A stretch of 64,000 nucleotides of DNA, taken from positions 62,001 to 126,000 of the forward strand of contig NW_027327626.1 in the NCBI RefSeq assembly GCF_047675955.1. Direction: 5' to 3'. Position 1 is the first letter of the stretch. Every line of letters begins with the position of its first letter. The position numbers were made by a program, and so were the translations under genes. Shown one piece after another: positions 63,933-64,000 of the stretch. The notes beneath the pieces were generated by a model. That model saw only the letters and a list, made by a program, of their open reading frames with translations, did not search any database and was not told the DNA's origin. This DNA is from Chlorocebus sabaeus (taxonomy: Eukaryota > Chordata > Mammalia > Primates > Cercopithecidae).

Positions 63933-64000
63933 TTCTTCTGGAATTTGCAAAGTGATGTTTGCAAGACTATAGAGGGCTATGTTGGAAAAGGAAATATCTT
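63933..64000 (+). repeat. Alpha-satellite monomer 4 (cut by window end)
   Basis: The first 68 bases of a fourth monomer begin TTCTTCTGGAATTTGC and run to GGAAATATCTT. The partial length is due to the window edge and not to a biological truncation. Confidence 0.92.

Larger units (their letters stand above)
63412..64000 (+). repeat. Alpha-satellite array (172-bp monomers, cercopithecid type)
   Basis: Three complete monomers and a fragment follow one another head to tail, with the word TTCTTGTGGAATTT (TTCTTCTGGAATTT in the last) at 63417, 63589, 63761 and 63933, a spacing of exactly 172 each time. Landmarks such as GATATTTGGAAGCCCATAG, GGAAATATCTTCAG and CTGTTAATTCATCT are those of primate alpha satellite, and the CTGTTAATTCATCT segment is the form I associate with Old World monkeys. 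The array runs off the window edge. A 70-codon minus-strand open frame within it is chance. Confidence 0.95.

Noticed and set aside
63752..63964. A 70-codon minus-strand open frame with non-repetitive composition
   Set aside because: It lies wholly within alpha-satellite monomers 2, 3 and 4 and repeats part of itself at the 172-bp period. No coding support.
1..64000. Possible new multi-gene system in the window
   Set aside because: No stretch departs from satellite periodicity for long enough to encode one. Everything of interest here is in the repeat structure.

Overview
This window holds no gene that I can support. It is satellite DNA from end to end. About 63.4 kb is one decamer-based tandem array, and the last ~590 bases are alpha satellite. 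The array is built from 10-bp units that mostly alternate as AAACCGGTTT / TGACCGGCTC and AAACCAGACC / AGACCGGCTC. This matches what I know as the deca-satellite of the African green monkey (decamer consensus close to AAACCGGNTC), which was described as joined to alpha satellite. The alpha monomers at the right end are 172 bp long. They read like the Old World monkey alphoid repeat, and one keeps the HindIII site typical of the green monkey repeat. The source is therefore most likely Chlorocebus or a close cercopithecid. That assignment rests on recalled family knowledge, not on a search.

Layout. Bases 1 to about 11.6 kb carry one set of higher-order variants (called family A here), including a clean 710-bp tandem duplication at 7921-9340. 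From about 11.6 to 37.8 kb a second set (family B) is recognised by the marker AAAACCTGTTTTCC, seen ten times, and by GAAATTGG. The two markers keep a nearly fixed 807-818 bp distance, while the spacing between modules varies. This region includes ~4.5-4.6 kb higher-order copies, a nearly identical 1,949-bp tandem duplication at 30001-33898, and ends that match each other at an offset of about 23.7 kb. From about 37.8 to 55.83 kb family A variants return, with matches to the first 12 kb, plus a 632-bp tandem duplication near 46.4-47.7 kb. A 100-N gap lies at 55831-55930. From 55931 to about 63411 a third variant set (family C) has a ~2.0-2.5 kb periodicity. The array then passes directly into alpha satellite at 63412-63417.

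There is no operon or pathway to describe. The many short open frames on both strands are translations of the same decamer: three units make a 10-codon period, giving repetitive peptides rich in LTGSNQTRPAQ-like words. I saw no interspersed element, RNA gene, CRISPR array, promoter or terminator.

The observations most worth checking are the deca/alpha junction with its 5-bp shared sequence, the very high density of AACCGGTT (the Grainyhead-like/CP2 core), the multi-scale duplication pattern, and signs of consensus errors and possible assembly duplication. All spacings were measured from coordinates by eye, and identity values are hand counts or estimates. The satellite class itself appears to be known; what may be new is its long contiguous organisation.
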